The notes under the pieces were generated by a model that did not search any database, was not told where the DNA came from, and worked only from the letters and a program-made list of their open reading frames with translations. The translations under genes and the position numbers were made by a program. This document shows, piece by piece, positions 22,006 to 22,053 of a stretch of 22,053 nt of DNA (its first letter is position 1; every line of letters starts with the position of its first letter). The stretch is from an uncultured Collinsella sp. (lineage in GTDB: Bacteria > Actinomycetota > Coriobacteriia > Coriobacteriales > Coriobacteriaceae): assembly GCA_902470895.1 (NCBI GenBank), contig CABRID010000026.1:1-22053 (forward strand). Direction: 5' to 3'.

Positions 22006-22053
22006 CTGTCTCTTATACACATCTCCGAGCCCACGAGACCGAGGCTGATCTCG
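22006..22053 (-). other. Nextera i7 adapter contamination (right contig end)
   Basis: Not genomic. Bases 22006-22024 are the mosaic end CTGTCTCTTATACACATCT, 22025-22039 are CCGAGCCCACGAGAC, 22040-22047 are index CGAGGCTG, and 22048-22053 begin the P7 primer. It is the inverted copy of the left end with the same index, as expected from untrimmed read-through. Confidence 0.98.

Noticed and set aside
21253..22053. A cobalamin riboswitch upstream of the operon
   Set aside because: The operon start is beyond the contig because the first visible gene is internal to cbiA, so no leader is available to judge.
1..22053. Contig ends as terminal inverted repeats of a transposon or linear plasmid
   Set aside because: The 47-48 bp inverted ends are exact Illumina Nextera adapter plus index, so they are library sequence. 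The Tn5 mosaic end is the in vitro transposase site.

Overview
The window is one metagenome-style contig from a high-GC, gut-type actinobacterium. Gene content, strong Shine-Dalgarno sites and protein style suggest class Coriobacteriia, and the left 12 kb looks Collinsella-like. That assignment is by recall and inference, not by a search. Both ends are not biological. Bases 1-47 and 22006-22053 are the Illumina Nextera i7-side adapter in opposite orientations, each with the same 8-base index. The two terminal genes (priA and cbiA) are therefore cut by adapter, and any peptide read through the adapter is artificial.

Left part (48-about 12000): housekeeping and envelope genes with normal intergenic spaces. 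On the minus strand lie a 3'-truncated priA and gltX, separated by a gltX terminator. Divergent from gltX is metK, followed by a strong terminator. Then come a single-chain L-serine dehydratase (beta, ACT and alpha parts fused) and a membrane-anchored L,D-transpeptidase. A three-gene MacAB-type ABC export operon (adaptor, ATPase, permease) has TAATG and ATGA overlaps. Two large palindromic intergenic elements sit upstream of metK (3123-3220) and of sdaA (4774-4894).

Junction (12003-12200): a third palindrome of about 68 nt abuts a minus-strand remnant of an IS21-type IstA transposase with an in-frame stop. At this point base composition, codon choice and gene density all change.

Right part (12201-22005): an unbroken minus-strand cobalamin (vitamin B12) operon of higher GC. 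In transcription order it is cbiA (partial), cobT, cobU, cobS, a CobU-like/CobC phosphatase fusion, cbiB, cobD, cbiP, cobO, cbiC and cobK/cbiJ. Almost every junction overlaps by 1-8 nt, implying one transcript with translational coupling. Together these genes cover precorrin-6 reduction and precorrin-8 methyl migration, a,c-diamide formation, adenosylation, cobyric acid formation, the aminopropanol arm, GTP activation, and lower-ligand activation and joining. The precorrin methyltransferases are not in the window.

I did not find a convincing new defence or mobile system. The points most worth checking are the compositional junction (transferred island or assembly chimera), the three palindromic repeat types, and the CobU-like/phosphatase fusion that coexists with a complete CobU. 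No tRNA, rRNA, CRISPR array or recognisable riboswitch was seen.
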